DNA of 64,000 nt from Salvator merianae (lineage: Eukaryota > Chordata > Lepidosauria > Squamata > Teiidae), in contig QVOM02000092.1 in NCBI GenBank assembly GCA_003586115.2, positions 1-64,000 of the forward strand, written 5' to 3'. The notes under the pieces are model-generated. The model did not search any database. It had not been told where the DNA came from and saw only the letters and a list, made by a program, of their open reading frames with translations. The number at the start of each line of letters is the position of its first letter. The first letter of the stretch is position 1. Positions 32,641 to 45,045 of this stretch are shown here, in pieces. The position numbers were made by a program, and so were the translations under genes.

Positions 32641-33599
32641 TTATGGTGACATCCTGCACCAGCCTAATTAGAGCACTAATGGGAGCCTTCATGCACAATC
32701 TGCCTAAGTTGGGAAGTCATTCAGTCATGCCACTCTTTCTTACAGGCTGTGACTGACTGAAAGCTTATCTAATTCAGCATTGTATACTGCAAAGTCCAGA
32801 CAGAGGAACACATGATTGCTGACTAATGCAACTATCCATGCCAAAACTAGGAAATATTAGTGGCAGGGAAGTGAAATCAGGCCACCATAATGTGTTTTGA
32901 GCACAGTTGCAGGCTTTTCTTTCAAACCTGAAACAAACATATGGTTCAAATAAACAAACAAAACCCAGTTGCATACTTTTATCTTCTAATCATTAATATT
33001 AATTGTCTCTAAATCCTTAATCAATTAACTAATCAAAAATATAATACAGTATCTCAGTGCAGGTCATAATTTAAGGATGTTTAATCAATTGTAATAGCTT
33101 CTTTCAAATAGCTCAGGCAAACCTGTTATAAAATCAAAAGAAAAAGCTTTGTTTACAAACAGGCTCTTAATTCACAATGCTTTTTCACAGCTGACAAATG
33201 CAATGAAAATCAATTGAAATCATTATATATATATTAAAAACCTTCAGCTAATTAATTGATGGATCATCCAAAACATTGTATTCATAAACTCTAATTCAAT
33301 GGCTTGGATGCTAAGATAAGATCCTGAAAAAAAGAGCTTTTTGCGGGGACCCAAGCGAAGAATATTTAATTGTCTGCTTGGTGTTCAATATTTATTTATT
33401 ATTCAACTTTGTCCCTCATTTTTGTCTTAGTCTGTATAGTTTGATAGACCCATCTTCTCTTCTTTGCCAGGTCCCCATTATATCACTGGAATTAAGTCAT
33501 CATCATCATCATCATTCCTTTCAATTAGCTTCCTCTAAATGCTGTCCTGGGACGGGGGGGGGGGGGGGGAGGGAAGGAAGGAAGTTTATATTTTAAATA
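32641..33599. other. Unannotated AT-rich stretch
   Basis: Includes (CAT)6 at 33498-33515 and a G16 run at 33554-33569. No gene or classified repeat recognised before the LINE tail. Confidence 0.55.
33554..33569 (+). repeat. Poly-G tract (16 bp)
   Basis: Sixteen consecutive G followed by a GGAA-rich patch. Such runs are uncommon and can form quadruplexes. Confidence 0.9.
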
Positions 33600-33689
33600 T
33601 GTTTAAGAATATTCTATATATTTTATATTTTTATTGTTATGACCTGCCCTGGGACCGTCTGATGAACAGCAAGATAAACATTTTTAAAA

Positions 33690-33736
<47 letters not shown>

Positions 33737-33738
33737 AA
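33600..33738 (+). mobile_element. LINE 3' terminus with (AAAT)n tail
   Basis: The phrase TTATGACCTGCCCTGGGACC then GATGAACAGCAAGATAAACA leads into about twelve AAAT units (33687-33738). This layout is typical of the 3' ends of reptile L2-type LINEs. The body is 5'-truncated to about 90 bp. Confidence 0.65.
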
Positions 33739-33749
33739 TTGCTGTTAGG

Positions 33750-34085
33750 AATGTGGGAAGCAACTCTGTCAAGATCTGTACTCCATCGTGGAGTGCCTTG
33801 TCTTTGCAGTCCAGTCTACTGGGAGGCTATGCCTCCCATTGAAGTGACATATCCATATGAGACAGCTGGGTCAGTCTACCTGGAGTGTAGAGTCCAGAAG
33901 TGCACCACTTCTGGGCACCCAGCTAAAACAGCCCTGGCCAGCAACTTTGGAGGCTGGGAACATTCACTCCCAGTCTCCAAAGGTGCTGGCCAAGCTGGCC
34001 TGTCGCAGTGTGGATGCTCCTTGGCCTGTGCTGCAAGGATTGGATTTGAGTCTCTACTTTGTAAGGATCATTAACTCTCATATAG
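33750..34085. mobile_element. Decayed foldback element
   Basis: The centre CTTTGGAGGCTGGGAA / CCCAGTCTCCAAAG (33943-33983) is self-complementary, and the surrounding phrases (CTGGCCAGC / GGTGCTGGCCAAG) pair as well. Resembles the middle of 19821-20354. Ends not resolved. Confidence 0.5.
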
Positions 34086-34792
34086 CCACTTTTATGTCTA
34101 GACACTAGAATGTGACCTGCAGGGCTTCACCTGAATCAGGTGTAACAGAAAAACACAAATGGGTGTCATCTTCATACATCTAACAGAGACTGAGAACACA
34201 ATAACTTAATAGGTATAATTTGCATGTTGTAAAATATGTTTTGTCACATTAACAGGGATCATTTTAGGATGCATTCACACCTATGCCAGCAGGCACCCTC
34301 ATGAAGACTCAGAGGCATGGGAGTCAAACACCCGCCAACAATTGTAGACTGCTGTGTGGGGTGCATCTGGAGGCTTTCAGTCATTGTCTGGTGGAAGCCC
34401 CACTATTCAGTGCACTCTGTGCCATTATTTGGACAAATAGTGGTATAAAGTATACCCTACAGAGCCTGCACTGTGTAGGTGTCACACTGGAAAAGGCTCA
34501 CTTCCAGGGACATTTCCAATGTAAGGAAGTCCCTCAACTTTGACGCTAACCAGCTCAGCTCTGAGACTGAGCTGCCAGCTTGGAAAACAGAGAGGGCTGA
34601 GATGCAGGACATTTAGCTGGCATGCACTCCATTTTGGGAGTGAGAATAAGCATGCTCACCTCAACATGCCCTGTGCCACTGAGGGTGTTACTGCATTCTT
34701 TTTATTCATGATTTAATTATCATACAAATTATTTTTCCAAACCTCCACAGAATTTAGGTTCCAGATTGCATTAAACAGAATAATATATTTGG
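34086..34792. other. Unannotated stretch with a lone terminal-repeat-like motif
   Basis: TTAGGATGCATTCACACCTA at 34264-34283 matches the terminal repeat of the 57013-58204 element, preceded by a TTA that could be half of a target duplication. No matching right end was found within the next 500 bp. Confidence 0.45.
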
Positions 34793-35945
34793 GAGAACAT
34801 AGGAACACAAGAGGAGTCCTGCTGGAACAGACCACAGCCCATTTAGTCCAGCATCCTGTCTCACATAGTGGCCCACCAAATGCTTCTGGGCATTCTCAAG
34901 TAGAATATGAAGGCAAAACCTTCACCTGCTCTTGACTCTCTGCAAATGGCCTCCATCATCCCTGTCTCTCCACCCTGGAGGCAGTACATAAGCATCCATT
35001 CTAGTAGCCATTGGTATACCTGATCTCCATGAATCTGTCCAATCTGTTCTTAAAGCTATCCAAGCTGATTTTTATCACCTCCTCTTCCAGTAGTAAATTT
35101 CATAGACCGAGGACTCTCTAGGTGAAAAAATACTTCTCCTTATTGGTCCTACTTCTCCCGCCTATCAGCTGTATAGAGTGGCCCCTGGTCCTAAAGTTAT
35201 GCTATAAAGAAAATATTTTTTTCTCTTTCCACCTTTTCCATACCGTGGATTAGTTTACATACTTTAATAAGATCTCCTCTCCTCTCCTCTCCTCTCCTCT
35301 CCTCTCCAAGGCTGAACAGGCCAGAATATTGCAGCCTGATTTCGTAAAGAAGGTTTTCCAGCCCCTTGATCATTCTAGTTCCCCTTTTCTGCACCTTTTC
35401 CAGTTCCACAATATCCATTCTGAGGTGAGCTGACAATATTTCAAGTGTGGTCCCACCAAATATTTATAAAGAGACACAATGAGACTTGATGACTTATTTT
35501 CTGTTCCTTTCCTAATTACCCCTAACATTGAATTTGTGTTTTTCTTTTTTACATTGCCACTGCACACTGGGTCAACATCTTTCTTGAGCTATCAAGCAGA
35601 ACTCCAAGATTCCTTTCCTCGTCTGTCACAGAACTCTTGGATCCCATCAGTTTATAGGTATAACTGGGGTTCTTTGTCCCAATATGCATCGCTTTGCCCT
35701 TGCTAAGATTAAAGTACATTTGCAACTTTGTTGCTTACTCACCCAATGTCAAGAGATCCCTCTGGAGTTCTTTACAATCACTTTCAGTTGTTACTGTACT
35801 GAATAATTTAGTGCCATCAGCAAACTTTGCCAACTCACTACTTACCCCTGTGTCTAGATCATTTATGAATAAATTAAAAAGCAGGGGTCCTAATACTGAA
35901 CCTTGTGGGACCCCACTTCTCACCTCTTTCCACTCTGAGAACTGA
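34793..35945 (-). mobile_element. CR1-like LINE, 3' part with reverse transcriptase (decayed)
   Basis: Minus-strand reading begins in the reverse transcriptase: 'GVPQGSVLGPLLFNLFIND' (near 35915-35860), then 'ELAKFADGTKLFS' (near 35835-35800), the catalytic FADD box with the second Asp changed to Gly. Downstream are 'KRGTRMIKGLENLLYEIRL' (near 35395-35340) and 'LGEERRGEERRGDLIKV', typical of the CR1 C-terminus. The 3' untranslated part ends at CTTGTGTTCCTATGTTCTC, the octamer-type TTATGTTC repeat expected at CR1 3' ends. It is 5'-truncated and frame-broken. The sequence shared with 39641-39942 and 51771-52008 is the 3' untranslated region. Confidence 0.9.
35273..35307 (+). repeat. (CTCCT)n pentanucleotide expansion inside CR1
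   Basis: Seven CTCCT units sit where the CR1 reading frame encodes a short RGE-like stretch, so the coding strand repeats GGAGA and translates as a duplicated EERRG motif. It probably arose after insertion by slippage at a purine-rich codon run. Confidence 0.9.
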
Positions 35946-36892
35946 CCATTTTTTTACTACTCTGTTTCCTGTTCTTTAACCAGTTACCAGTCAAGGACAG
36001 GGAGCAACAACGTCAGTGTCTTGACACATCTCTTCATTCCATTCCATAGCAACATTTCACAGCAAGGCTGGGATATCAATAGGGCTACTAGTTCTATTCA
36101 TTCAAAAATCCCCTAGATCATTCATGTACTTGTCTGTATGCCAGGCCTCCAGAAAATCTCTAACAGAATGCATCCATGAACACAAACAAGCTGTCAAAAA
36201 TATGATTAAATATACTTAATTGTACTACGCAGAGCTGAATACAACCATAAATTCAGCTAAGGGAGTGTAGAAATACTAGGACAGGCTAAATCAAGGAAGT
36301 CTCTTCCAACCAGCACACCAGCTCTGAGCTACATATATTCACTACTATAGCATAAATGTTGACACTGTCAGGATGCACCAAATACAATTGTTTAAATATA
36401 TCTTTGTCCATATGCTCCACATGCTGCAAAGAAAGATAGAAAAAGAGAAGGAGAAAAAAGAAAAAAGAAAAAAAAGCCTCTATATAGGATCATGTCTCTT
36501 AAATATGGAATAAGATATAGGGTACTGAAAAGGCAGGCATAAGCACATAATTCTTCTGTAAATTTAAATTGCTTTTTTCATGGCATCTAAAGCCCACTTT
36601 GAATTATTCTTCACAAAGCAACCCCCTCCTTGTCATTCCACATCGTTCAGGAGGATTCCTCAAAGTTCACTAAGGGATCTTGAACATAGTGTCACCAAAA
36701 TGTTCATAAAACGCATTTCTATTTATCCATTTTTTCTGAATTAAAGAACTGGTTTCTGGGAGTAGAGGCAGAGGTACAGTCACATTGCTTTCCCTAATTT
36801 GGAGATACAAATATAGTTATCATATGGAAAAAGATAAAGATCTTCATACTTTTAACAGTTATACAGTTCTATATAGTTTTCAAAGTTATATA
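35946..36892. other. Unannotated stretch
   Basis: A/G-rich patch at 36430-36478. Otherwise nothing recognised. Confidence 0.55.
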
Positions 36893-37072
36893 GGCCCTTT
36901 CTGCACCAGGCCTTATACCAGATTATATCCTGGAATAGGGACCTTCCATCTGCATCCTAGTAGGAACTATGGCAGGCCCCACTTAGGGCCTGCTGTAGAC
37001 TACACTAGCATGCAGATAGCAGGTCCCTGTTCTGGGATATGATTTAGAATAAAGCCAAGTGTGGAAAGGGCC
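36893..37072. mobile_element. Foldback MITE, group B (180 bp)
   Basis: Left GGCCCTTTCTGCACCAGGCC. The right end on the other strand reads GGCCCTTTCCACACTTGGC. The inner arms hold TATATCCTGGAATAGGGACC against GGTCCCTGTTCTGGGATAT. Same length and layout as 57959-58138. The flanks ATA/ATG are one mismatch from a 3-bp duplication. Confidence 0.8.
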
Positions 37073-38281
37073 ATGATCTCTATCCTCTTACAGTAACTCT
37101 AGTACAAATTTTAGCCTTTATATTCTAGGGCTATTATATAAAAAAGGAGGAAGGCAGTCTTGTATTTTTAAAGAGTTGCTCAAAAGAGAAAACTTAACCA
37201 GATGTTGTTTAAAGTTCCTCTTTTTATGACTGTTAAAAGCTCAAGAATCCTCTCCTCTTTTTTATATTGTACCCTTACTAAACTCCTATTCAAAATCCTT
37301 ACAATTCCAGCTTTGCATGAGTGGAGAATGATTTCCTGGTGCAGGACATATGAAGGTAACCATGATGTGTGTGTGAATCTAATCAGCAACAATATTCCGA
37401 TATTAGCATTTCCCCAGGTTTTACACAGTGGTAGGTAAACCCCTGAAGCCAACTAAAAACTTCAGCTGGTAGCAAAGTATTAAAACATCTTTTGTGCCTG
37501 GCTTTCAACTGTAGAGCTGTGTCATAGTAATCTGATTTACACTGGTGAAACAGGACATAAAATCAAAGAACAGAAATCACCTCTATTCTGACTGTACTTA
37601 TTAGATCTTACTGAACGACAGCTTGGGTACAGAAAGAGCCAACTGCTGTGCAAGACAGGTCAGTTACTTTATGAGATAATATATAATATATGAACAACTA
37701 TGGTAGATTCTCTCCCTGGATTTGTTAATATATTAAAGGGATCATTATGAGAGGGAACCCTTACCTTATCATTTACCCTTAATAAATGATTAATTCTAAT
37801 ACAGACTTCTTAGTTTGAGAGGAGTTTGGTTAAAAAAAAAAATCCATTGCTGAATTCAGGCATGTATATATAGTATAGTAACAGGAAAATCATATCATAT
37901 GCTTCTCATACTAAAACTAGGTGGCTTGCTCCAGCTTCTGTGCAAATGTTGAGTCTACTACTCTTAGTCTACTTAGTCTTAGTCTACTACTTGAAGGAGA
38001 AAAAAGGTAGCTTGCTATTGGGGAGTACCATCCCTGGTGCTGCCTCAAGGATTTTTTTCCCCCTACATTTTTAGGAGTTCTACCCTTAGTACAATTTGGA
38101 TCTTACACGTTCAGCCACCTCTGTTTAGACTCTCATGACCCACTAACCCATTTAAATAGACTATGGCTGTGAGGATGGCAGGGACAGTGCCCAGCCCGTT
38201 CAAGGGGACTTCCTGTTGCAAGATGTTTAAAAGCTCCTGTGCCTCCTTTCCTTGTTCTTGAAATATTTCTTCTGCATTTCA
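37073..38281. other. Unannotated stretch
   Basis: AT-rich. A small tandem CTTAGTCTACTAC-like patch at 37955-37992. No gene recognised. Confidence 0.55.
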
Positions 38282-38287
38282 CATTAG

Positions 38288-38517
38288 AAGAAGAAGAGTT
38301 GGTTTTTGTACCCTGCTTTTCTCACCCGAAGGAACTCAAAGTGGCTGACAAACCTTCTGTTCTTCTCCCCACAACAGACACCCTGTGAGGTAGGTGGGGC
38401 TGTGAGAACTCAGAACAGAGCTGTGATGAGCACAAGGTCACCCAGCTGGCTTCATGCAGAGTGCAGACTCAAACTAGGAGAGTTCCAGATAAGAGTCTGA
38501 CACGCTAACCACGAAGC
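38288..38517 (-). mobile_element. tRNA-derived CORE-SINE
   Basis: Minus strand: the tRNA-like head GCTTCGTGGTTAGCGTGTCA (A-box region) and AGTTTGAGTCTGC (B-box region) are followed by a MIR-type core AGCTGGGTGACCTTGTGCTC, then a LINE-like tail CTTTGAGTTCCTTCGGGTG and (CTT)n. A 6-bp repeat CATTAG flanks it (38282-38287 and 38518-38523), consistent with target-primed insertion. This SINE type is widespread in squamate genomes by my recollection of its sequence. I do not assign the family name. Confidence 0.82.
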
Positions 38518-38523
38518 CATTAG

Positions 38524-39640
38524 GAAACCATTGCTTACTATCCAAATGCTTGTGTCTCTTCCCATCACTGTTTTTTGCAAACAACCAACACTTTTTTTCT
38601 GTTACGATTCTAGATCTTCCCAATTAATTTTCAGAGTTTTCCCAGTCCAACCTCAACCGTCCAGCAGTCATATCAGGCCTTCTTATATGTCACGATATAG
38701 TGCTAGAAGAAGAAAAAGTCCCTCAGTCATCTGGGACTTGATAGCAAAGTTGATCAGCAGCTATTTTCCTCCAGGACTGGTGGAATGTTGGACATTTATT
38801 TGACATATGTTTGACCGTTGGTTTGTTACAAGCAGGCTAATATTTCTGAAGGGTGCCTTTAATAGTTTGATTAACTGAACAAATGACTGGTTTGTCTAAA
38901 TTGGTCTTCAAGCAGTGTCAGAACTTGTAGGGCAAATCATATAGTGAATCCCAAGTCTTAGTTATCCCTTTTCTTTCCTTTATTCCATTTTTCCATCCTG
39001 GCAACCCTGCATTCCCTTCCTACTACCCCCTTTTTTATATTTTGCATAAGGGCAGCTTCTGGCTGTCCTCTGAGCTCCTTCCCTTTTACCTCTGAACTCT
39101 GAAAGGAACTCTGTACTGAATAATCTGCAGCATAATAAAAACAAGGTAGCAGCTCATGTAAGACATCATTATTATAACCATTGCTAAATAAAATTCTAAA
39201 AGCAAATATTAAATGTTACATTTTCTCATTGCCTGTACATTTCATTCTAGAAGTGACAAACTTACTCAAATCTTGTGGTTAAATCAATCAACCAATCAAT
39301 TCAGCTTTAAAATCCTAGTCTTCTTTTCTTCATGAAAGGAAAGCCAGCTTATCAGATGGTTAAAACATTAGAGTGGCCTGAAGTCATACTGTTGAATGTA
39401 GGCCTGAAATACTTTGCAATCCATACTGGCTTTCTAATTGGTAGTCTAGGCAACATGGAAGAATTCTTTCAAGTGAATTCCCTAATTTGTAAAATAATAC
39501 TGTTTAATTACTGAATTCAGAAACTGGAGAAAAGACAAATGCAAACTATGGATTTTTTTAGCTGTATCTGCTACTTTAACTACTACACAACTTTATCCCA
39601 TGAACATGTAACTCTGGACATTTTGTGCAATACTATTACC
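38524..39640. other. Unannotated stretch
   Basis: No gene, RNA or clear repeat recognised. Confidence 0.55.
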
Positions 39641-39942
39641 AAGAACATAAGAACATAAGAGGAGCCTTGCTGGATCAGGCCACGGCCCATCTAGTCCAGC
39701 ATTCTGTTTCACACAGTGGCCCACCAATTGCTTCTAGGCATTCTCAAGCAGAAGATAAAGGCAAAACCTTCACCTGCTCTTGACTCCCTGCAAATGGTTT
39801 TACAGACATCCTGCCTGTCTTTCCAACCTGGAGGCAGTACCTAGGCATCCATTCTAGTAGCCATTGATACACCTGACCTCCATGAATCTGTCCAATCCCT
39901 TCTTAAAGCTATCCAGGCTGATGCCTGTCACCACCTCATCAT
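39641..39942 (-). mobile_element. CR1-like LINE 3' end fragment
   Basis: Plus-strand text AAGAACATAAGAACATAAGA, then GAGCCTTGCTGGATCAGGCC, then CCCATCTAGTCCAGCATTC, is the reverse complement of the CR1 3' untranslated region seen at 34793-35100. The tandem AAGAACAT octamers mark the 3' terminus. Severely 5'-truncated. Confidence 0.88.
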
Positions 39943-40542
39943 ACCAAGTTAGATATTATCCAGCTGCATATTTAGAACTATGGCTTAAACAAGCAGCGTA
40001 CATGAAATAGAAATCTAATATAATTATTCTTGAGGTAAATAATAAAACTGCAGTGGCCCTCATTTGCTTGAAAGAAAAGCAAGCATCAATATCTTACTAC
40101 ACCTAAATATTGTTTGCAGCAAAGTATGTGGTTTAAGATCTGTCTTAAGACCAGTCTTCTACCGTTATCATCACAGACAATCAAACACTTCCTAGTTTTT
40201 CTCCTAGAATAATCACTCAACATCTATCTTTGCCTCCTCTACGATTTCTTGGCAAGCCCTGAAACATCTTAACAGAGAAAGAACTCTATCTCTGCCCTCA
40301 TTGACAGCTGGCTGATAAACTTCTCAGGGGCTATTGACTGGTTCCATCACCTATTGAGAGCAATGGCAAGTTTAATGAATTTGTTCTTTATAATCACTTA
40401 AGCTCTGAAAATAAGTGTCCCTTCCATACTAGTGCAGCTTAGGCATGTGTGATATATTAAGGCCATTACCAGATAAATGTATCTTTTTATTTTTAAAGAA
40501 GCAATTCAGTCAGCAGCTATACATTCTAAGACTGCTTCCACG

Positions 40543-40608
<66 letters not shown>

Positions 40609-41039
40609 GTGGTCAATCTCCCCCAGAATACAGAATCAAGTTGACAACTGCTTCCACATTGGGTTGTTCACAATGCTCTGCTTGTGGAAATAGCACTGCT
40701 TGACTTCCATCCAAACTTCTGGCTGCCATAGAGGCAACTGAAATGATCACCTTTACCTGGCCACAGCAGTTTGTAAGTGCTGATCTCAGCTTAGCAGCTC
40801 ACATGCACTGTCCTGCTGTCCATGAAACCACCAGGTCACCTTTTTCCATGATGTTAAAAGGGTGATATGCTAAACTATCCTGTAGCATCAGGTTGAATTC
40901 CAGATGGAGTAAGTTTTATAAAGAAAACTTAAAAGTAATAATTGTGAAACTAAAAATGGAAGGTGAAAAATGTGGAATAGCACAAAATACTTAAAAGACA
41001 AAGATAATTTTAGACTGTATGTTTGATGAATTATTGAAG
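39943..41039. other. Unannotated stretch with a compound microsatellite
   Basis: Contains the repeat at 40555-40604. 40900-41039 may be the upstream, more diverged part of the BovB fragment. Confidence 0.5.
40555..40604 (+). repeat. Compound microsatellite (TG)n(AG)n
   Basis: About 6 TG units run into about 18 AG units without interruption. Confidence 0.97.
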
Positions 41040-41510
41040 AAGAAGACAAAGGTGTAGATAATATTGTTTTCTTAGGTTCCAGGACAAGGATGAACAGTGT
41101 GCAGGAGAACTGAGGAGCACAATAACACTAAGCAAGAAGGCAATGATAAGCAAGCTTAGAAATGACCATGTATCAGAAAGTTTATTCCATTAAGAACAAA
41201 TATAGAGATAATTAAAATATTGGCCTTTCTAGTGGTAGTGTATGGTTGTAACTGCTGGGCACTGAGAAAGAGTGGGTAAAAGAAAACAGATGCCTTCATT
41301 TTATGGATCTGGAGATGGTTATTAAGAATACCATGGCCTGCTAAAAGACCCAGTCAATCATTTTTATGTCAAATAAAACCACACAACTCCCTTGAGACAG
41401 CTGTAGCAAACTTTGGCCATAGAAGTGGGTAAAGGAAGCTTTGTTCAGCAAAGATGAGGAAAGCATAAGATAATGATGGACAAGGTGGATGGATGAGATC
41501 TAGAAATTAC
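41040..41510 (+). mobile_element. BovB/RTE-like LINE fragment (decayed)
   Basis: Plus-strand translation with frameshifts gives the RTE-type reverse transcriptase tail: 'NIVFLGS' (near 41060), then a stretch matching 'KFIPLRTNIEIIKILAF' and 'VVVYGCNCWALRK' (near 41235-41270), then 'DAFILWIWRWLLRIPWPAKR' (near 41288-41350), then 'SLETAVANFGHRS' and 'MDKVDG'-like wording to about 41500. The order YGCxxW, then ELWCWRRLLRxPW, then SLE, then the FGH motif is diagnostic of BovB. BovB in a reptile-type repeat landscape supports a squamate source. The copy is non-functional. Confidence 0.85.
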
Positions 41511-42934
41511 TAGAATCTTAAAGAGCTGCAAGTTTATTTGACCATAAAATAACTAGCAGCTGAATTGGACCTAATGTCAGCATTGTCATTAGCTGCTGCT
41601 GACTTAGAGAAGCCACATTCCTCAGCAGGGGGAGGAAGCTTTCATCTGGTTTGGCAGTGAGACCAGAGAGCCACAGGAAATCAAATATTGCCCTAGCAAT
41701 CCAAATCACTGGCCTCTTTATGTTTGGACATTTTCCCAAAAATAATGGATGGAGGGGTCCTTACTCTCACATAAGCACAGCTTGAAACAACTTTTAAACA
41801 TCTAAGTGGAATGCTATAAAATCATTTTAGGATGGAAAGTCAACAAAGTAGTTGACCATGAGAATGAAACCCACCTTAAGTAGTTTCTCAGGGATGCTGG
41901 AATTGTCATTTTATGTGATCAGAACTGAAAAGTGTTTTACTTCACACAGTGTAATAGTGTAACTAAAGTATAAAACATGTCTCCTCAACGTTAAGTTTCA
42001 AATTTTAGTTCAATGCATTCTTCATACTAATAGTCACGCACATTCTTTCAATCTGCATTATAGAGAAGGCATTTGTCTTGTCTTATCTTAAGAAACTGCA
42101 ATATTACAAAGTCCTTACCCTCCTCCTTCTCCTTATGCTAAAGTTAAAATCTATACATCAGAAATGTAAACCTATTTTTCCTTACCTATTGGTCATGACA
42201 CACAGTGAACAAACATGTCTTGCCTATTTTAATCAAGTATTTCCACTTCAGTATTGATTTAGAACTTGTTCCATATAATGTAGGGATAGAGTGTAAGGAA
42301 ATAATTGCATTTCTCACTTGCATCAACTCTGAATTGGGAGTGTTATCATAACATCCTCCCAATATTAACAATAAAAGCAATAGAGCACAGACACCAGAGA
42401 ATGAATGTGAATAAATTTTACTGGGTGATTTCCTAAGTAAAATTCAGAACAGTGCACTCTTCCTAAAATTAATTATTAATTCTAAAATACTTATTTTCTT
42501 TTTCCTAAAAGAATGTAAACTTGACACTTTTGAGGGGGAGATCAGTAGAACAACACACTCTAAATAATAATAATATAAATAATAAAAATAGTCCAAGTCA
42601 TTTCGAAGTCTTAGGTATTATACGAACATCAACAACATTTTATATTACAGTCAATATATTTTTCTTTTTCTCTCTCTCTTTTTTAAAATTTTCCTCTGTC
42701 ATTTAACTATCAGTTCAGAACTACATTAAATTTCCACCTGTATTGAATGAACATAGTTTAGAAGGGTACATTTCATGTTTAGTAGCACATCAGGAAAAAT
42801 ACTGCGCTTTTGGCTCAGAAAAATATTCCTGAGTATATATATATTTTTGTGTATGTGTGTATGCATCAGTAATAGATGGATAGATAAATAGATAGATAGA
42901 TAGATAGATAGATAGAGAACGCTGTCTATTACAA
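41511..42934. other. Unannotated stretch with (AGAT)n
   Basis: (AGAT)n tract at 42873-42916. No gene recognised. Confidence 0.55.
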
Positions 42935-43340
42935 GCATTTATAAACCATTTTAATAAAATTCTCAGAGTGATTTACAGAACAGAGATTAAAAGTGAAGAT
43001 TAAAAAACAGTTTAAAAATCAGCAGTTAAAATGCATTAAAATTGTTTGGGTTAGAGAAAACAGTGGTTCACACAGGGAATGTCTGGACAAAAAGGTGTGC
43101 TTTAATAGGCATCTAAAAGCTATGATTTTAGATGCCTCCCAAATAGCAATTCCATATGGTACATGCTATCACAGAGATGGCAGGACTGTGGGTCGTCATG
43201 AGATGGCACTTTTGTGGGACCTCCCATTTGTGCCACCTACAGTTATCTTTGCTTTCACCTTATGTTAATTGTCCAGCTATCCATTTTACAAATCCTAATG
43301 TGCACAAACCATCACTGATCAAAATTAAGGGTGTATCCAT
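42935..43340. repeat. LINE-3'UTR-like dispersed repeat (decayed)
   Basis: An A-rich lead (AACAGTTTAAAAATCAGCAG) is followed by TGGACAAAAAGGTGTGCTTT and AATAGGCATCTAAAAGCTAT, a layout I associate with decayed LINE 3' untranslated regions in squamates. Similar in style to 290-600. Family not assigned. Confidence 0.45.
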
Positions 43341-45045
43341 TTTTGTTTGGCTGGGTGCTGAATAGCCTCAGTTTGGGAGGGTATGACAGTACGCTGAGCT
43401 TGGGAAGCAGAGAACAGCATTGTAGTATTACTGATTACAACACTGGGGATCTGAGACCCAAAATAGTGGAATGAGTCAAACATATATCTTGATTCCTTAG
43501 AAGTAATATTAATTGAATTTCAAAAAAAGAACTTGCACATGCACACACACTTACAAAATAAACACATCACAAGAATGAATTAGCCTTAAATCAAAGCAAC
43601 TTACTCATTAAATAAATGCATTTATAAAAGCATTCCAACCTACTCAACTAAATATGAAGAAATAGGGAAAAGAAAACTACAATAGTGCACTCTCAAGGCT
43701 ATTTGAAAATAAATAGATGACATATGAAGAAGAAAAAGCAAGGTTACAATACCTTATCTTCCCCTGCTACAATGCTTCCACTCCCTCCACCCACAATACA
43801 GTCCATGTGCAGGAAAAACGATAATGAAGTTATAATTCTACTTTACCAGAGTCTCACACAGAGAGGGGAGAAGAGGAGATTGACAAAGGCATAAGAAAAT
43901 AATGAACATGTAAGACTCTGTATAGGCAAAAGTGCTTCTTCTTTAGATAATAAGGGAGTTGTTGTTGGTCTTGTTATGATATATATTATTTCTATAGATA
44001 CATCTGGCAAGAGTTCAGGGATCTATATTGGAAGAGGCAAGTGCAAGCAAGTCCAGAATTCATTTTAGCTGCTAGGCAATGCAGGTAATGCAGCCAGCTC
44101 CCTTTGATCTGCTGATTCTACTGCTGATTCTAAATAAACCTCTTTTATTTAGTTGTTTGTGCCACAAGACAATTTAATCTTGCAGCAAGAAGATCTGTAA
44201 TTCTGTTCCTGCCTTGGGCAAGGGTGTTGCCAAATTATGCTAATGTGGGTACCCAATAGTTGACTTTATCACTGAAACATTCTTACCTGTCCTGGAAAGC
44301 CTGAATGTTTGTCAATCTTTTATTTACCCCTGTTTGTACCCAGACACCTGGCGTCACACCTGGAAGGTATGTTTTAGGCTATAAGAGGTGCCTCTTCCAT
44401 TTCCTCTGGTGTCAAGATTTATCAATAGCTGAACTGTGTATTTGTTTGCCATGTAGTGGGTTCCAGCTTCTAAGAAAAAAAATCACTGAAATCATTTCTG
44501 GAACAAAGAAAGAGATTGGAACTGTCTCTTCCACTTCAAGGCTTTTTGTGGTTGCTGGGGTCTGGGGCAACCAGATCTTGAACTGCCTGGTACTAGTGGG
44601 GTAAGGTTAACTGTCTTCTGAGGCCCTTTCCACAGGAGGACAGTGAACTGACCATCAGCCCTGCCTTATCTAAGATTTGGAGTTCAGAACTTTTACTTCA
44701 TGTTCTTTTCACTGGAGTTAAAGTAAAAATCTCTCCATGTGATACAAGTTACTGTGTATTTACTTTGAGTTACTGCTCACTCTTTGAGTTACTGCTACTA
44801 TTTGAGTAATTTGAACAACTTTGATATTTTTTCTGCTTATGATGTAATAAAAAATTGTTTTCTGTGTGTCTTTTCATTCAATAACACAAACTTTGTATCA
44901 ATATCAGCCAAGTCATTTTCCCCTTTCCTGGGATCAGGTACAACATGATCAACAGTCAAACTAAACTGCTAGTCTTTTAAAGATCTTGCTCGTGGAAATG
45001 CTGCTAAACGTTTGTACAGAGTGGTTCCTTGTAGCATCTTTCCCT
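43341..45045. other. Unannotated stretch with an LTR-like patch
   Basis: 43960-44190 has an AATAAA signal (near 44135) followed by a GT-rich stretch, and a TATA-like tract upstream (near 43980), which resembles a plus-strand LTR. No TG/CA ends or duplications could be fixed. The remainder is unclassified. Confidence 0.4.

Noticed and set aside
43960..44190. Third LTR with AATAAA
   Set aside because: Has a polyadenylation signal and a TATA-like tract, but no termini or duplication could be defined. Left as an unclassified patch.
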